Below, one piece after another: positions 1-11,565 of a stretch of DNA of 64,000 bases (position 1 is the first letter of the stretch; the number at the start of each line of letters is the position of its first letter). The notes beneath the pieces are model-generated. The model was not told where the DNA came from and did no database searches. It worked only from the letters and a program-made list of their open reading frames with translations. The stretch is from Lingula anatina. Lineage: Eukaryota > Brachiopoda > Lingulata > Lingulida > Lingulidae. The stretch is taken from positions 285,537 to 349,536 of the forward strand of contig NW_019774825.1 of the NCBI RefSeq assembly GCF_001039355.2, given 5' to 3'. The position numbers and the translations under genes were made by a program.

Positions 1-811
1 CGCCATGATCTTGCATCCATCCTCGTATATGATACTAAACCCTTCAGTGAGAGATTTAGCGGACCGGGGTTTGAATCTGCAAAACAGGATGCGCTGAAAC
101 GAGGTATTTTGAGCACAACATTGCTTGAATGTTTGTGGGAGAAGTATGACCTAGGGACACCAGGATTTTTAGCAATGCAGAAATTACTGAAGGACTTCGA
201 GGTGTGCTATGTGGTTAAAGGCGAGGAAGAAGATATGATTCATTTTCCGTGGATCTTGGAAGAAGGTCGCCCAAAAGATCTTTCCTCCAAATGGCAGACT
301 ACACCCCTTCCCCGAGATGCATTGCAAATTTCCACCGAGGTCCATTTTGCCGGCCCCTGCCCAATAGGGCTGTATGAAACGGCTGCTGTACATCTCCATG
401 AACACTTGAAAAACTTCAAATCAACACGTATAGACTGGAAGGATGGTTTCTATGCCCAGCTTGGTGTTTATCTCCGAATGACACTTGAAAGGGAATGTGT
501 AGGAAACCCAGCCAATGGAATACTAAGGCTTTCCATGCGGGGGGACAATCTTCACCAACTCAAAGAGTCTTACCTTAAGTTATTCAAGGACTTAACACAG
601 TTGATAGAAAGAGAATGCCCTGGTGCAACTCGAGTTGAATATGTGGTGTGTCCACATTGTTTACATAATGAGGAAACATCTCCATCACTTTTTGAAATAC
701 CAGAGCGATTTCTTAATGTTTCACTGGAAGATAGGGCATGTTATCACCCTTGCCCAGAGGAAGATCCAAGTTTCATGGCCTCGGCGGATTTCTATTATCC
801 TGTGACGGAGG
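1..811 (+). CDS. ROCO copy 1, exon with COR domain of module 1 (5' truncated by window)
   Basis: The frame is open from base 1 (first codons RHDLASIL) to the donor at 812 (GTACGT), ending in phase 1. The peptide is the C-terminal half of a COR dimerisation domain: the 'HFPWILEEGRP' segment, an 'FAGPCPIGLYE' motif, and a conserved Cys pair in 'VCPHCLH'. It matches 23218-24028 of the second gene copy almost base for base. The apparent reading frame past 811 (to 867) is intronic. Confidence 0.9.
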
Positions 812-3800
812 GTACGTTAATATTACAGTCAGTTATAAGCGGTAGTATTGTTATCCAAAATGGATGAAATTGCCACATTATCAGTTGGCAGAAAACTTTG
901 AAACTGAACATTCTACTTTGTTTATTTTAAAAATAGTATATTTAATATAACGTGCTTCCCTACTATCTTGGTAGGTGCCATGACCGATCTCCACAGTACA
1001 GCCCTGAGGATACATGCTGTACAAATGTATAAAGACATCAGTGGTCTATCCCGGCCCCTCCAGGAGATAATGAATCGACTTGTGAAAGAAAAGATACTCA
1101 AAGAGCAAGACGGGAGATCCATCCTAGAGCCAGATGGAACAATCAGTCTTTTCAGCATCCTTAAAGGAAAGAGGGACTCAGCATTCTACATCTTCTGTGG
1201 AGCCTTACATGACAGTGGGAAACATGAAACTGCGAGTCTTCTGATGTAGGTTGACGTTTTGTTCCTACCAGCTATACTGACTTTTAATGTGTTTATCAAG
1301 TTAGATATTTCCTGGGTAATTTTTCCATTTTTTATTTCATTTACAGGCAGTTGGTTCACATTTAATTATACTGGATTGGTTTTTGGCGTATCTTTTATAA
1401 TGCAATTCATTATATGCCTCCAGAGGACTGCCCAAGGAACATTTGCTTGAAAGCATTAACCGATTTCCAATTTTTTCATGTTCCACTGAAAAACTACTTT
1501 TGTATGACAAATTTCTTTTATTTTGTTTTGAATGTAAATCATGCACTCCATTATAGGTTATCAGATTTGGCAGTGGATCTTGGGGAAGATGGTCTGAAAG
1601 AAGCGCTGACAACTTTGTTGAATGAGGGTGTACTAACACAGGAGGAGGAGAATGCTGTGCTTTATAAATCATGGCGACAGCTTTCGCGTAAGGTGGAAGT
1701 TCTTCTTCAAAAATTGAGCGACAAAGTTGGCTATTTACGGGATGAGGCCTTTTTTAATTTTAAGAAAGTTGTTTATGAGATTGAAAGGAAACATCGACAG
1801 GACAAGACACACCCTTCAAATTTACCCGAATGTGATAAGTTGGAATTGCTTCAAAAGCTCGAAAGAGACCCAAAATATTCTGATCCAGATTTTGAAGAAA
1901 AAGAGATGTGGACAAGCCTTAATCTACAAAGAATTGGAACCAGAATTCCACAGAGTATATCTCGCTGTGCCAGCATTGAAAGACTTGATATATCTGGTAA
2001 TGGAATCCTTGACAAGGCAACATGGGAGACCATATACACACTAAGAGCTCTAAAAGATTTAAAAGCATCTGAGTGTGGAGTAAATGCGGTCTCCTTGAAA
2101 ATTGGTCATCTGGCAAACCTGAAAAAATTAGATCTGTCCAAGAACCACTTGAATGAATTTCCATTATCAATATTTACGCTTGAAAGACTGATAGAGCTTG
2201 ACCTTAGCCATAGCAACATCACCACAATTCCACCAGAGGTACAACAACTAAAGAATCTGAAGAAATTAAACATGTCCCACAACAGTTTGAAAGAAATCCA
2301 GGCAAGAGTATGTAAGCTGGAGACATTAGAAGAGCTCCACCTGAGTCATAACAAAATTGCCACAGTTCCACCAGAGATAGAACAACTGAGGAGCTTGAAA
2401 GAAATTAACCTATCCAACAACGAGCTGAGAGAATTCCCGATCCCTTTATTAGGGCTGGAAACACTAGAATCTGTTTGGATGGATCATAACTACATAACCA
2501 ATTTCCCAGTCTTGACTACTACCAGCAGAATAAGCGTTCTTAGTCTAAATTCCAACAATATTACTGAGGTTTCAGAGAAAATTGTTGATATGATGAATTA
2601 CCTAGTCAAATTTGACTTAAGAAACAACAAATTAAAGAGATTGCCTGTACAAATACGACTCCTGTCATCTCTACGTGAGCTTCACCTTATAGGCAACAAA
2701 CTAATTCAGCCACCACAAGATTTAGCAAACGAGGGCAAGGAGCCTGTGTTTCGATATCTTGACGATCTATCAAAAAGTTTGGAACAGGAAGCATCGATCC
2801 TCCAGGTCCAGGTGTTAGGAGAAACTTGTGCAGGGAAGACAAGTCTGGTGGGAACACTCACAACGGGAGAGCCCTACTTGACCCTTGAAGCAGACAGAAC
2901 ACATGTTCTGCAGCGAAAAACATGGATGCCCCAACAGGACGTTTTCTTGAATATCAATGACTTTGGTGGTCATTCAGTCTACAAAGTTGCATACATTTTC
3001 TTTCTGACCAATGAATCTTTGTCGTTGGTTGTATTCAATATCTGCTTGAACATAGCGAAGGACTACCACAGTGCTATAGGAACATGGATTGACAATATCT
3101 ATTGCCGATCACCACAATCAAGAATTTTACTAGTAGGAACTCATGCAGACCTCCTTAATGATGACGAAAGACAGATTAAGAAGAAAGACATTATGAAAGC
3201 ATGTGAAGCACACTTGGAAGGCAGGCTATCCAGCTTAAATGCAGCCTATGCCAACTTGAATGTACAATTGAAGAAACGGGAAACTCTTACAGAAACATAC
3301 CACACAAAGATGGATCACATAAGAAAATCAATCGAAAACCCACCCAGAGTTTGTAGAAATATTTATGACATTAGTTCTGAATCAGGGTATGGAATTAAAG
3401 ATCTTAAAGAAAAATTGATCCAGGAAGCAAAGAAAAAAACAATTATACTACCAAGTTCATGGCTGAAAATTGTGAATCACATTGAAGAGACTAAACACAG
3501 TGGGACAGAATCTGCCTTGTTCATGACTTCTCTTCAGGAAATGAATGAAGAACATGAATCCGCCCCTCAAGTTGCCAACATTGAAGAGGTTTCGACAAGC
3601 AGTGGAATAGAATCGGTCTTGTTCAAGACATATCATAAGGATATGAACAAAGATCAAGGATCTTCTCCAAAAGATGCCAAACTTGAAGAAGTGTCAACTA
3701 GCAATGGAAAAGAACACGCTTTGTTTATGACTTCACTTCAGGAAAGGGACAAAGAGTACGAACCTCCCCCTAAAGTTGCCAGAATTGAAGAGGCTGAAGA

Positions 3801-6143
3801 CGTGCCGACTGGCAGGTTTAGGTACCCAGACACAGAGAGTCGGATAATGAGAGATGTCATGTCTTTTCTACATGAAACTGGTGTGGTTTGGTGGTTCAAA
3901 GATGAGCCGTCGTTGCAACATGTTGTATTTCACAAACTGGACAAAGTCATAAATTTGTTGAAGACAGTACTCTGTCGCAACCTAGAATCAATCCTAGAAC
4001 ACTATACAACGCCATTCAGTGAGAAGTTCACCAAACTTGGGTTTAAGTCTGCAAAACAGGATGCTCTAAAACGAGGTATCTTGAGCGCAACATTGCTTGA
4101 ATGTTTTTTGGAGGAATATAATCAAGGACCAGAGATATTTTCTGCAATGCTGAAATTACTGGAGATCTTTCAGATTTGCTATGCTGTCAGAGGTAAGGAC
4201 ACGGGAGAAGAAAGGTTTCATCTCCCATGGCTCCTGGAAAAAGATCGCCCAAAAGTTCTCTCTCCAAAATGGCAAATGCCCCTTTCCCGAGATACATTAC
4301 AAATTTCCATAGAGGTCCGTTTTTCAGGTCCCTGCCCTACTGGACTGTATGAAATGGCTGCCGTCCATTTTCATGGACATTTGGGAAACTTCAAATCAAC
4401 GCGTGTAGACTGGAAAAATGGTTTCTATGCTCAGCTTGGTGATTGCCTCCGAATGACACTTGAAAGGGAATGTGCGGGAAATTCAGAAAACGGAATACTT
4501 AGGCTTTCCATGCAAGGGAACAATATTCACCAACTCCAAGAGTCTTGTCTAAATGTGTTTATGGCTTTGACTCAGCTGATAGAGAGAGAATGCCCTGGTG
4601 CATCCCGAGATGAATATTTAGTCTGTCCGCATTGTATGCATGAAGAGATAACACCTCCATCACTTTTTGAATTACCAGATCAATTTCTCAGTGTCCCGTT
4701 GGAAGATAAGGCATGTTATCACCCATGCCGAGAGGAAGAGCTAGGTGTTATGGCCTCAGCAGATTTCTATTATCCTGTGACAAATGGTAAGCTTACATCA
4801 CTATCAGTTATGGGTTGTCTATAAATAGTATAAATATGTAGAAAATGGGTAAGGGTGAAAGAAAACAGTCAAACTTTACCTTTTATTATATACAGTGTTT
4901 CGATGATTTATTTCATATATGTCGGACATGTAGCTTGATTATTATTCCTTATAGGAAACATAACCGATCTTCACAGTGCGACCCTAAGAATACACGGCGT
5001 ACAAATGTTTAAAAACATTAGAGGTCCATTTAGGCACCTCTGGGAGATACTGAGTCGACTTGTGAAAGAAGGGATACTCACAGCGGAAGAGAGGAGTTCT
5101 ATTGGAGAACCAGACGAACTTTTCAGCATCCTTAAAAGAAAAAGGGACTCTGCGTTTTACATCTTCTGTGGAGCTTTACATGATAGTGGATATCATGAAA
5201 CTGCAAGTCTTCTGAGGTAGGTCGGCGTCACTCACTTCCCAGTTTTGTAAAATATTATCTAAAACATCAAGTAATGTGGCTACAGTGCCTTTTTATTGTT
5301 ACATGTAGGGTTGTATTTGCTGGTTTCAGTAATAAACGTGCCGTCACTTGTGTCATCAATAGTTTGATTGTTGACATATCTTGGACAGATTCCACACTAT
5401 TTCATGCTAACAGAAGTGGAAAAGAACGCAGACAAAAAGATTGACTGAAAGCAGTAACTAACCTGTGTCCATGCAATTACTACATATTCCACTAAAAAAC
5501 CGTTTTCCTTAATGACACATTCATTTTACATTGAAAATATTATACACCGCATTCTAGGTTATCAGATTTGGCAGCGGACCTCGGAGAAGATGGTCTGAAA
5601 TCAGTACTGGAAATTTTAATGTCTGAGTGTGTCCTAACAGAGGAAGAAGTGAACTCCGTGCATCACGAATCAGGGGGACAAGTTTCGCAGGAGGTAGAAT
5701 TACTTCTTCAAAAGTTGAGTGACAAAGTACCCCATTTACGGGATGACCCTTTTTCTAAATTCAAGAAAGCTGTATATAAGGCTGAAAGGAAAAAACGTTC
5801 AGGTAAGATACCATTCAGTCTAATTTTTAGTTAATGATTTTAAAGATGTTGAATCAACAATATGTTTGTCTTTGCTGAGCACATTATTTATGGAATTCTT
5901 CATATTTATCATCACAAAAAACCGTATTGTCAACGTTTTAAGGTCACGTAGTGTCACTAGAGTATATTGGTATGCTTCTAAAAGTCATGAGAATGGTCAC
6001 GAATAAAATACTGTAAAGAGTATTGGTACCGTAAAACACGCAATTCATTATTTCTTCCTTTCATATCCTTTCTTTAAGGTTCAAGAGTGCGTTTGGACAC
6101 AGAGGTGCTGTACAGCAGAGAACATTGTCAACAGGACACGTGA
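1..6143 (+). CDS. ROCO-CARD gene copy 1, 5' part outside the window (six exons)
   Basis: This is the 3' part of a gene homologous to the complete copy at 19195-29338. My exon model is 1-811, 975-1245, 1557-4786, 4955-5216, 5558-5802 and 6079-6143. All junctions are GT-AG and all phases agree (1, 2, 1, 2, 1). The order of domains is end of COR module 1, CARD, CARD-like, LRR x11, ROC, COR, CARD, CARD-like, short tail. The ROC P-loop (GETCAGKT), the switch-II motif DFGGH and the THAD motif that replaces NKxD in ROCO GTPases are all intact. ROCO proteins are dimerising GTPases, and CARDs assemble death-fold signalling complexes, so a cytosolic innate-immune or cell-death scaffold is a reasonable inference. 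Window base 1 aligns with 23218 of copy 2. The final exon reads 21 residues past the last splice to TGA at 6141, longer than in copy 2. I see no frameshift, so this is probably a functional gene. Confidence 0.85.
975..1245 (+). CDS. ROCO copy 1, CARD exon of module 1
   Basis: The acceptor is at 973-974 (TTGGTAG) and the donor at 1246 (GTAGGT), giving a phase 1 to phase 2 exon of 271 nt. It encodes one death-fold domain whose second half (RDSAFYIFCGALHDSGKHET) is a good CARD signature, with 'LVKEKIL' in the helix-2 region. It is the counterpart of 24192-24462. Confidence 0.88.
1557..4786 (+). CDS. ROCO copy 1, large exon: CARD-like, LRR x11, ROC, COR (module 2)
   Basis: The acceptor is at 1555-1556 and the donor at 4787 (GTAAGC). 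The exon opens with a CARD-like domain (LGEDGLKEALTTLLNEGVLT...), then about 11 LRRs of 23 residues (about 1973-2720). ROC follows, with P-loop GETCAGKT (about 2818), DFGGH (about 2959) and THAD (about 3138). Next is a linker of three 34-residue repeats (3499-3813), then COR to the exon end. The open frame upstream of 1557 is intron. In the homologous terminal exon (5558-5802) the CARD-like domain is followed by an intron; here it runs without a break into the LRRs. Confidence 0.9.
3499..3813 (+). repeat. Three 34-37 residue repeats in the ROC-COR linker, module 2, copy 1
   Basis: The units are 3499-3600, 3601-3702 and 3703-3813. Each begins [SN]G.E.., continues with a short LF-T-hydrophobic stretch and an acidic, lysine-rich section, and ends near 'IEE/LEE'. 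Module 1 of copy 2 has only one such unit (about 22960-23070), so the expansion is specific to module 2. Copy 2 module 2 keeps all three units, with a two-residue deletion in the middle one. Confidence 0.85.
4955..5216 (+). CDS. ROCO copy 1, CARD exon of module 2
   Basis: The acceptor is CCTTATAG at 4953-4954 and the donor GTAGGT at 5217; the exon is phase 1 in, phase 2 out. It encodes a CARD (ILSRLVKEGILTAEERSSI... ending AFYIFCGALHDSGYHET). It is paralogous to the CARD exon at 975-1245 and orthologous to 28189-28450. Confidence 0.9.
5558..5802 (+). CDS. ROCO copy 1, second CARD-like exon of module 2
   Basis: The acceptor is TTCTAG at 5556-5557 and the donor GTAAGA at 5803, phase 2 in and phase 1 out. 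It encodes a CARD-like domain (LMSECVLTEEEVNSV ... DPFSKFKKAVYK). It matches the first 80 or so residues of the exon starting at 1557, without the attached LRR. Confidence 0.88.
6079..6143 (+). CDS. ROCO copy 1, terminal coding exon
   Basis: The acceptor CTTTAAG ends at 6078. In phase 1 the exon encodes a short tail starting GSRVRLDTEVL and stops at TGA 6141-6143. The same exon in copy 2 (29322) reaches TAG after five codons, so the C-termini differ. If the 5803 donor were skipped, the frame would end at TAG shortly after, which would also give a short tail. Confidence 0.6.
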
Positions 6144-8851
6144 TAACCAAATTTGACAGATGCCATTACTGACAATTTCAGGTACAATTTGAGAACTTTA
6201 ATGAGATTCAATTTGAATCCTTTATACCCAATTACAGTACCCAATAGAATCTGTGGTGCCAAATTTTCTACCAAAATGCTTATTAAGAAACTTTTCCAAA
6301 CTGGCAGAGTTCGCGTATGCGGAGAAAGGTTTAATAGTGACTACCATAAAATCAGCGGGAAAATGGGCAATTTGGTGGTATAGAGATTGACTGGACAGGG
6401 CAATGTTTACGAATGTATCAGGGCGAATAATGACTACATGCATAAAAACACTGGGACAATGGTGTAATATTTGAGATGCTGTGACAGCAGATTCCTGTAT
6501 ATTCAACCTCCAGAGTTGTATATTTAATATTTAGTTCCACCTAGCTGGTTTGTAGAATATTTGAACAAGTTCATACAAATGTTGTAAATTTGAAATTTTA
6601 GCTAATAGTGATTTCATTTTGGTTCATGGTGTTTTTAGATGTTATGAATGTTTTAAGAAAATCAATCCAAATTCATAGTTTGCATCTAATTATAGCCTAT
6701 GGTATGCACGTCCACGATAATGGGTAACAACAATGAGACATGGGCATCAAAATGTCAACATGGTAAAGATCTAGTGAGCACACTTTCCACTTAGAATATG
6801 AACCGTATTTGATTTATATTCATAAAATTTGGAAAGTGTAACGTTAAACACATACAGTTTAAAAATTATCAGGGAAGAGTACGCTTAACTTCACATAGAT
6901 GGGAAAACATACTGCGATACTGAATCAGGGTTAAGCAGCGATGACATGAAATCGTCTCTCATGAGTAGGCCTAATAACCGAAAAGTGAGAAATGGCTATA
7001 GTTAATTCCATTAGTCACATTTAATTCATGTTACCGGGTCATCACGTCATCAATGGACACTGTGTACGCTAGGTCACTGGGCCTAATGGGAATGGGGAAA
7101 CACACTACACGCTAGTTATGATTTTGCTGTCGCGCGTCTGAAAACGAAACAAGATTAGGTCATAACATCTGTGATTCTACACTCACTTCCTTACACATTG
7201 TTGTACTACGAAAAGCATATTATTTGTTATAATAAGACAAATCCATCCCTTTTATGATGAAAGCACACCCACTGTAATCCAACACAAAAGAATATTTTGG
7301 CAGTCTCTCAAAGATGATAACCAATTGTTGTTACCCAGTATCAATGGCGAGTTATATTTTGTACATAAACAGCTCATTTCTCATCACATTGTTTTACTAG
7401 TTTCATGGCAATATTAAAAAATACTTCTGTGTTATTTGATATTTGTAAAGCATATGGATATTAGGTACCTACAGGGGGGAATTGTATCAGGTTGAAGAAT
7501 CTTATAGGAAGTTCTGAGCTCCTCGTTTATTGTATATATCCTTGAAAAAAGTCACATTTTTTCGTCATTTTAGATTGGTGTTTTATTCCATTATCATACA
7601 TGTACAGTGGGACAACCTTTTTGACCAATGTTGTCTATTAATTGATACGAAATTTAACTGCATGTAAATAACTCCATTTATGTTATAGTATTGAATTAAT
7701 TTCTATCTACGTTTAAGGTTAAAATTGTGTAAAATAATTAGAAACGGCTGCATGGGTGTATCCTAACAACAGTTTTCAGTCAATTTTTAGATTTAAGGAT
7801 GGACGAATGCACTGCTGTCACTGTATTTATTTGTAAGTATGTGCTTTAAAATGAACTTTTTGTACATATGCACATTTCTTGAATTAATTTATTTAGTTTA
7901 GATTTTTTTCAAAGGAATGTGATGGAAATAATTTTTTTAATTTTAGAATTATGATTAATTTTACATTTTGTTAAAAACGGTATCACAAACTGAATGGTGG
8001 CAAACTATTAATTAACGAAAAGTGACATTTTAGTATTTTAAAAGCTTTTCAATTGTTTTGGTAGATTATGGTGACAAATCCTATCACTTCTTATAAACAC
8101 GGAATCAAATTATAGAATTAATGGAAGTATGAAAAACACTAAGAGCAATAGAATTTTGTTTATGGGGTTTATCTTAGCGATAGTTTTATATTGACTTTAG
8201 TATTAATTAATAAAATATTTCTGAAATATAAATCACTGTTTCCTTTTACCCTTTGTTTGTCAAGTGTGAGAGTGATTTTCTCCAGTAATTGTGGGTTTGT
8301 TAAATATACCAAAAATTGGAAATATTAAATTTTTCTTGGTAACAATGTCTTAAATCGAACAGATGGGACAATACAGACCACAGATCAATATATCATAAAA
8401 TCCAAGGAGTTTTGAATTAAAATACCCTGTAAACACTTTGATGGAGACTCTGGAAGTTATATAACATCGTATAATCCACCGGAGGTTAAGAACGGTGTCC
8501 AAATGACGAACCTTTTCTTTATTTTAATCTTTTATAAAATTTGCATGGTTCTTTCATGAATTTTAATGACACAATGTTCTTGTTGCAGAAATAAAAATAT
8601 TGTGACAGTGATCACAGATAAGAACTCGAGGATAGGGGCATGAATTAAATTTATTTTCTTTCATTAAGCCCGGACGTGTTCGTTCTAGATAATGATTAAA
8701 TGAATGAAAAGTGAAGAACTCTTTCAGGGCAAAAATTGATTACTAATAAAAATGTGCTTAAGGATTTATTGATACAAGTAATTAAAGTGCATGTTGTTTC
8801 TTTTATGTTTTTTTCTATACAACATGGCTACTTCGGTCATACGTTTTAAAT
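6144..8851. other. Duplicated 3' flank of ROCO copy 1, non-coding
   Basis: This AT-rich stretch holds no convincing coding sequence. Short open frames such as 6153-6383 are disrupted by indels in the partner copy at 29400 onward, which argues against coding. It probably contains the 3' UTR; AATAAA occurs near 8206, but I cannot say which polyadenylation signal is used. Confidence 0.7.
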
Positions 8852-10650
8852 ACGTAAACAAAACTAAACAGAAAATAGTTCAAAGACCCCCCATCAAGAA
8901 GCAAACAAAATGTCCTCAATTTAACTGCAAACTTGCTTGTTATTGAAATATATAAATATATCGATTTGAAACCAAAAGGTGATCGGCGTTATTTACACCT
9001 GACAATTTGAAAAAGACGGGCATCAGCAGCGAGACAAAACGTTGGGTCCTGTAGCCTCAAAAATATTGCCCTGGGCGTCGTAAGTTTTAATAATCTTTTC
9101 TATTTTCATAATGAGATACAACGGTTTCAATTACAATCACTATAAACCTTACACGAAAACAATGGTGGACCAAAACGTTCCTGAGTAGACGATTGACTTG
9201 GATCGAAATCCATTAAACAAATTTTTGTTAATCAAACACAAATTAACAGCCCGACAATTTTTTTTCAAGAGCTACAACCACTATCTTATTCTTCTGTTAC
9301 ACTTTGCTGGTGTAGAACTGGGTCATGTAATTAAACATCAGCCTAAGGGGGAAAATATCGATGTCAATTTTTATCATCAATGATTTTTAAATTAATTTTA
9401 TTGAACCTTCATTAATACAAGGCTTGTCATGATCGAAACTGCTTGTCTTTCTAACCCAGCTATTGGACATGTATTAGATAAACATCCTGCGTCAACCAGT
9501 AATGTTACAGCTATTCTGCATCTAATCGAAGTTTGCATATTATAAAAATCAATAAGGAAAAATAAGTGGCTCAAAAGGGTCCGCTTTAGCTTTATTTGAT
9601 TAAAAAGGGTCACACTACCTGGGGGACAATACTTTTAGTTTCACTCGGGAGCTTGTTTACTAGGTTTTATATGGATGCACACCACGAGAGTGACTACCCG
9701 TTTCCAGGCTGTGTAGCGGCAAAAAGGGGTGCCTTGAGCTTTGTAAGTTTTCGATTCTTTTTTCTACTTTTATCACGAGAGACGAGAGCGTCATACCACA
9801 TTATCATGATAAATCCCAGATGGAAATAACAAGCACGAAATTTTAAGCAGATACACCGTGGTTGCATGGCGCTTGAATCATCAAACCATTTTTTGCTTAT
9901 AAGTATTTCCCATAAAATCATCTGTACTAGAATCTCTGATGCTGTTATTGTTATTTATCTTCATATATTTAACGACACAGCTTTTATTTTGAAAGAAATT
10001 TAGCGGTCAGCATATTTATTAAGATTGTATTCATACAGAAGGCCAATCGCCTTTTACACTATGTGAGAGACTAGAGGTGTAGACCCGAGCACATTTAAAT
10101 ATATCATCGACCGTGAGTGTCCTCTCTTCATTCTTAAGAGATCTGTGCCATTTGTAGCTTTTACTGAATCGTGTCATTGATATCAACGAAAGCAGATTGT
10201 AATATGTCTAAATATTGTTCAAAACTGCACTCCTTTCTAACAAAAGTTATAAACAATGGAGTTCACGCTTGTCATTATTCCTGTCTTTACCATAACAACA
10301 CGTAGATTTATCAACCCTTGCCGGCAGTGCAGAGCTGGAGGTCGTGGGTGCGACCCGTGAAGGGACATACCGCCATTCATTATGAAACCGTTTTGTTGGT
10401 CTTTGCTGGGGGTCAGTTGTGGAACTGGGTCTCGTCATAACACACAAGTAAGTGTATGCGTCGTCTCTTTTTAACGGAAAAAGATATTGATCTCATTTCT
10501 GATCATTTCTGAATGTTTTATTATCATTGAGCTCACGTTAACAATACCAGACTTGCTGGGGTAGGGAGATTAGTCTAATTCTCTCTCGGTGCATGTATTA
10601 TTCTGTATTTGTAGCATTTACATCGCAGACTTTTTCCAAATATTCTGTGT
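8852..10650. other. Intergenic, no gene recognised
   Basis: This is unique sequence between the end of the duplicated block and the Gypsy element. Several frames of 60-77 codons exist, but none shows a domain, plausible splice context or conservation. I see no RNA gene. Confidence 0.6.
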
Positions 10651-10654
10651 ATTA
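10651..10654. repeat. Target-site duplication ATTA (left)
   Basis: The four bases abut the left TGTAACG terminus. The same four bases, 17210-17213, follow the right CGTTACA terminus. Four-base duplications are typical of some Ty3/Gypsy integrases. A 4-bp match alone could be chance, but its exact placement at both termini supports it. Confidence 0.65.
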
Positions 10655-10679
10655 TGTAACGCAGTTAGTAGCAAGATGA
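10655..10679 (+). repeat. Inverted 25-bp copy of the LTR 5' tip at the element's 3' end
   Basis: The plus strand at 10655 begins TGTAACGCAG and matches, base for base over 25 nt, the minus strand from 17209 down to 17185. A normal minus-strand element would have a full 3' LTR ending in ...CCCCGTTACA here. Confidence 0.85.
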
Positions 10680-11152
10680 GCTACGTGAGATGCTAAATTT
10701 TTGAGGTCTTTATTACTGGCGGTGCCAAAAATTGATTTACTGATTTCAGCGACGAATGGAAATATGCTGCGTTTAGATCTAGATTTTGCCGAAATTTTCT
10801 CCACATTTAAATTTGATAGTAGAGGGTCGATTACTTGAGACATATCATGCATTGATTTCATAATGTCGCTTCGGATGTTTCTAGCCGTCTTTAAACCTGA
10901 ACGATATAAATTACAAACTTCTCCAGATCTACAAAGATGAATTGGATGATTTTTAACGTTAAAGTCGGGCATTACTAATTCATAGGTATGAGACCAATAT
11001 TCCACATTTGGCAAGATTTTACCAATAGGAGTAAATACTGTGCCATAGTTGACTCTATGGATGACGTCATTGTCGAGGTTGAGTGCAGTAGCCTGGCTGA
11101 CTGTGATCATACCGATGACTAGCACCACGGACAAAAGTCGTACTGACTTCAT
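10655..11152 (-). CDS. env: Envelope-like protein, N-terminal fragment (truncated)
   Basis: The frame extends up to 11209; I choose the Met at 11152 because it begins a clear signal peptide (hydrophobic 'LLSVVLVIGMI'). Downstream are a Cys-containing ectodomain segment, a furin-like RSKR site, and a following hydrophobic 'SIFPFVAEISKSIFGTA' stretch that looks like a class I fusion peptide. This layout is seen in envelope proteins of errantivirus-like elements. The frame ends at TAA only because the element stops there: the last eight codons fall in the inverted LTR tip. No transmembrane anchor is present, so the fragment cannot be a working envelope. Confidence 0.6.
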
Positions 11153-11565
11153 TAATTCCTTGAATGTAGATGTCGCATATGTCGAAGCATTTCCGTTGCA
11201 TATATCCATCTCATCTGTTGAAGAGAGAAAAAGAGTTTAAAGTAAAGAAAGGAGGGGCCCTTGATGAGATGGTTATTGCAATCGGTTACTTCGCGTAGTA
11301 ATGTATGACCGGTCATAACATATGCACGATGACTGACATAATTAATAAGCACTGCCGAATCTTAATTTCATTGAATGTGTGGATTTTGCTGTAGTACAAA
11401 TGACATTGGGTGTCCGTACGTGTCAGTATATAAAACATTGATACTGAATATCTGGGTTGATACGATAGAAACCTCTTGGTGAAACATACTAGAATATATC
11501 GTAGACGTGTAATTAATGGGAACACGTGACGCCGACTTTATGAATAGTAATTATTCCGAATGAAT

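Larger units (their letters stand above)
1..8851 (+). repeat. Segmental duplication, copy 1 (partner 23218-32170)
   Basis: Exons, introns and about 2.7 kb of 3' flank align co-linearly with 23218-32170. The offset drifts from 23217 at the left edge to about 23319 at the right through small indels. Similarity is very high by eye and stops near 8851/32170, where the two flanks diverge abruptly. Copy 1 continues left beyond the window. Confidence 0.92.

Noticed and set aside
1414-1556. In-frame extension upstream of the large copy-1 exon
   Set aside because: It lies before a good acceptor (1555-1556). The homologous stretch before 24772 is not open, so it is intron.
6153-6506. Overlapping open frames just after ROCO copy 1
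   Set aside because: The partner sequence at 29400 onward has non-triplet indels in these frames, so they are not conserved as protein.
9198-9921. Several 60-77 codon frames between the duplication and the Gypsy element
   Set aside because: No domain, splice context or duplication support. A faint similarity between the segments near 9310 and 9460 is too weak to use.
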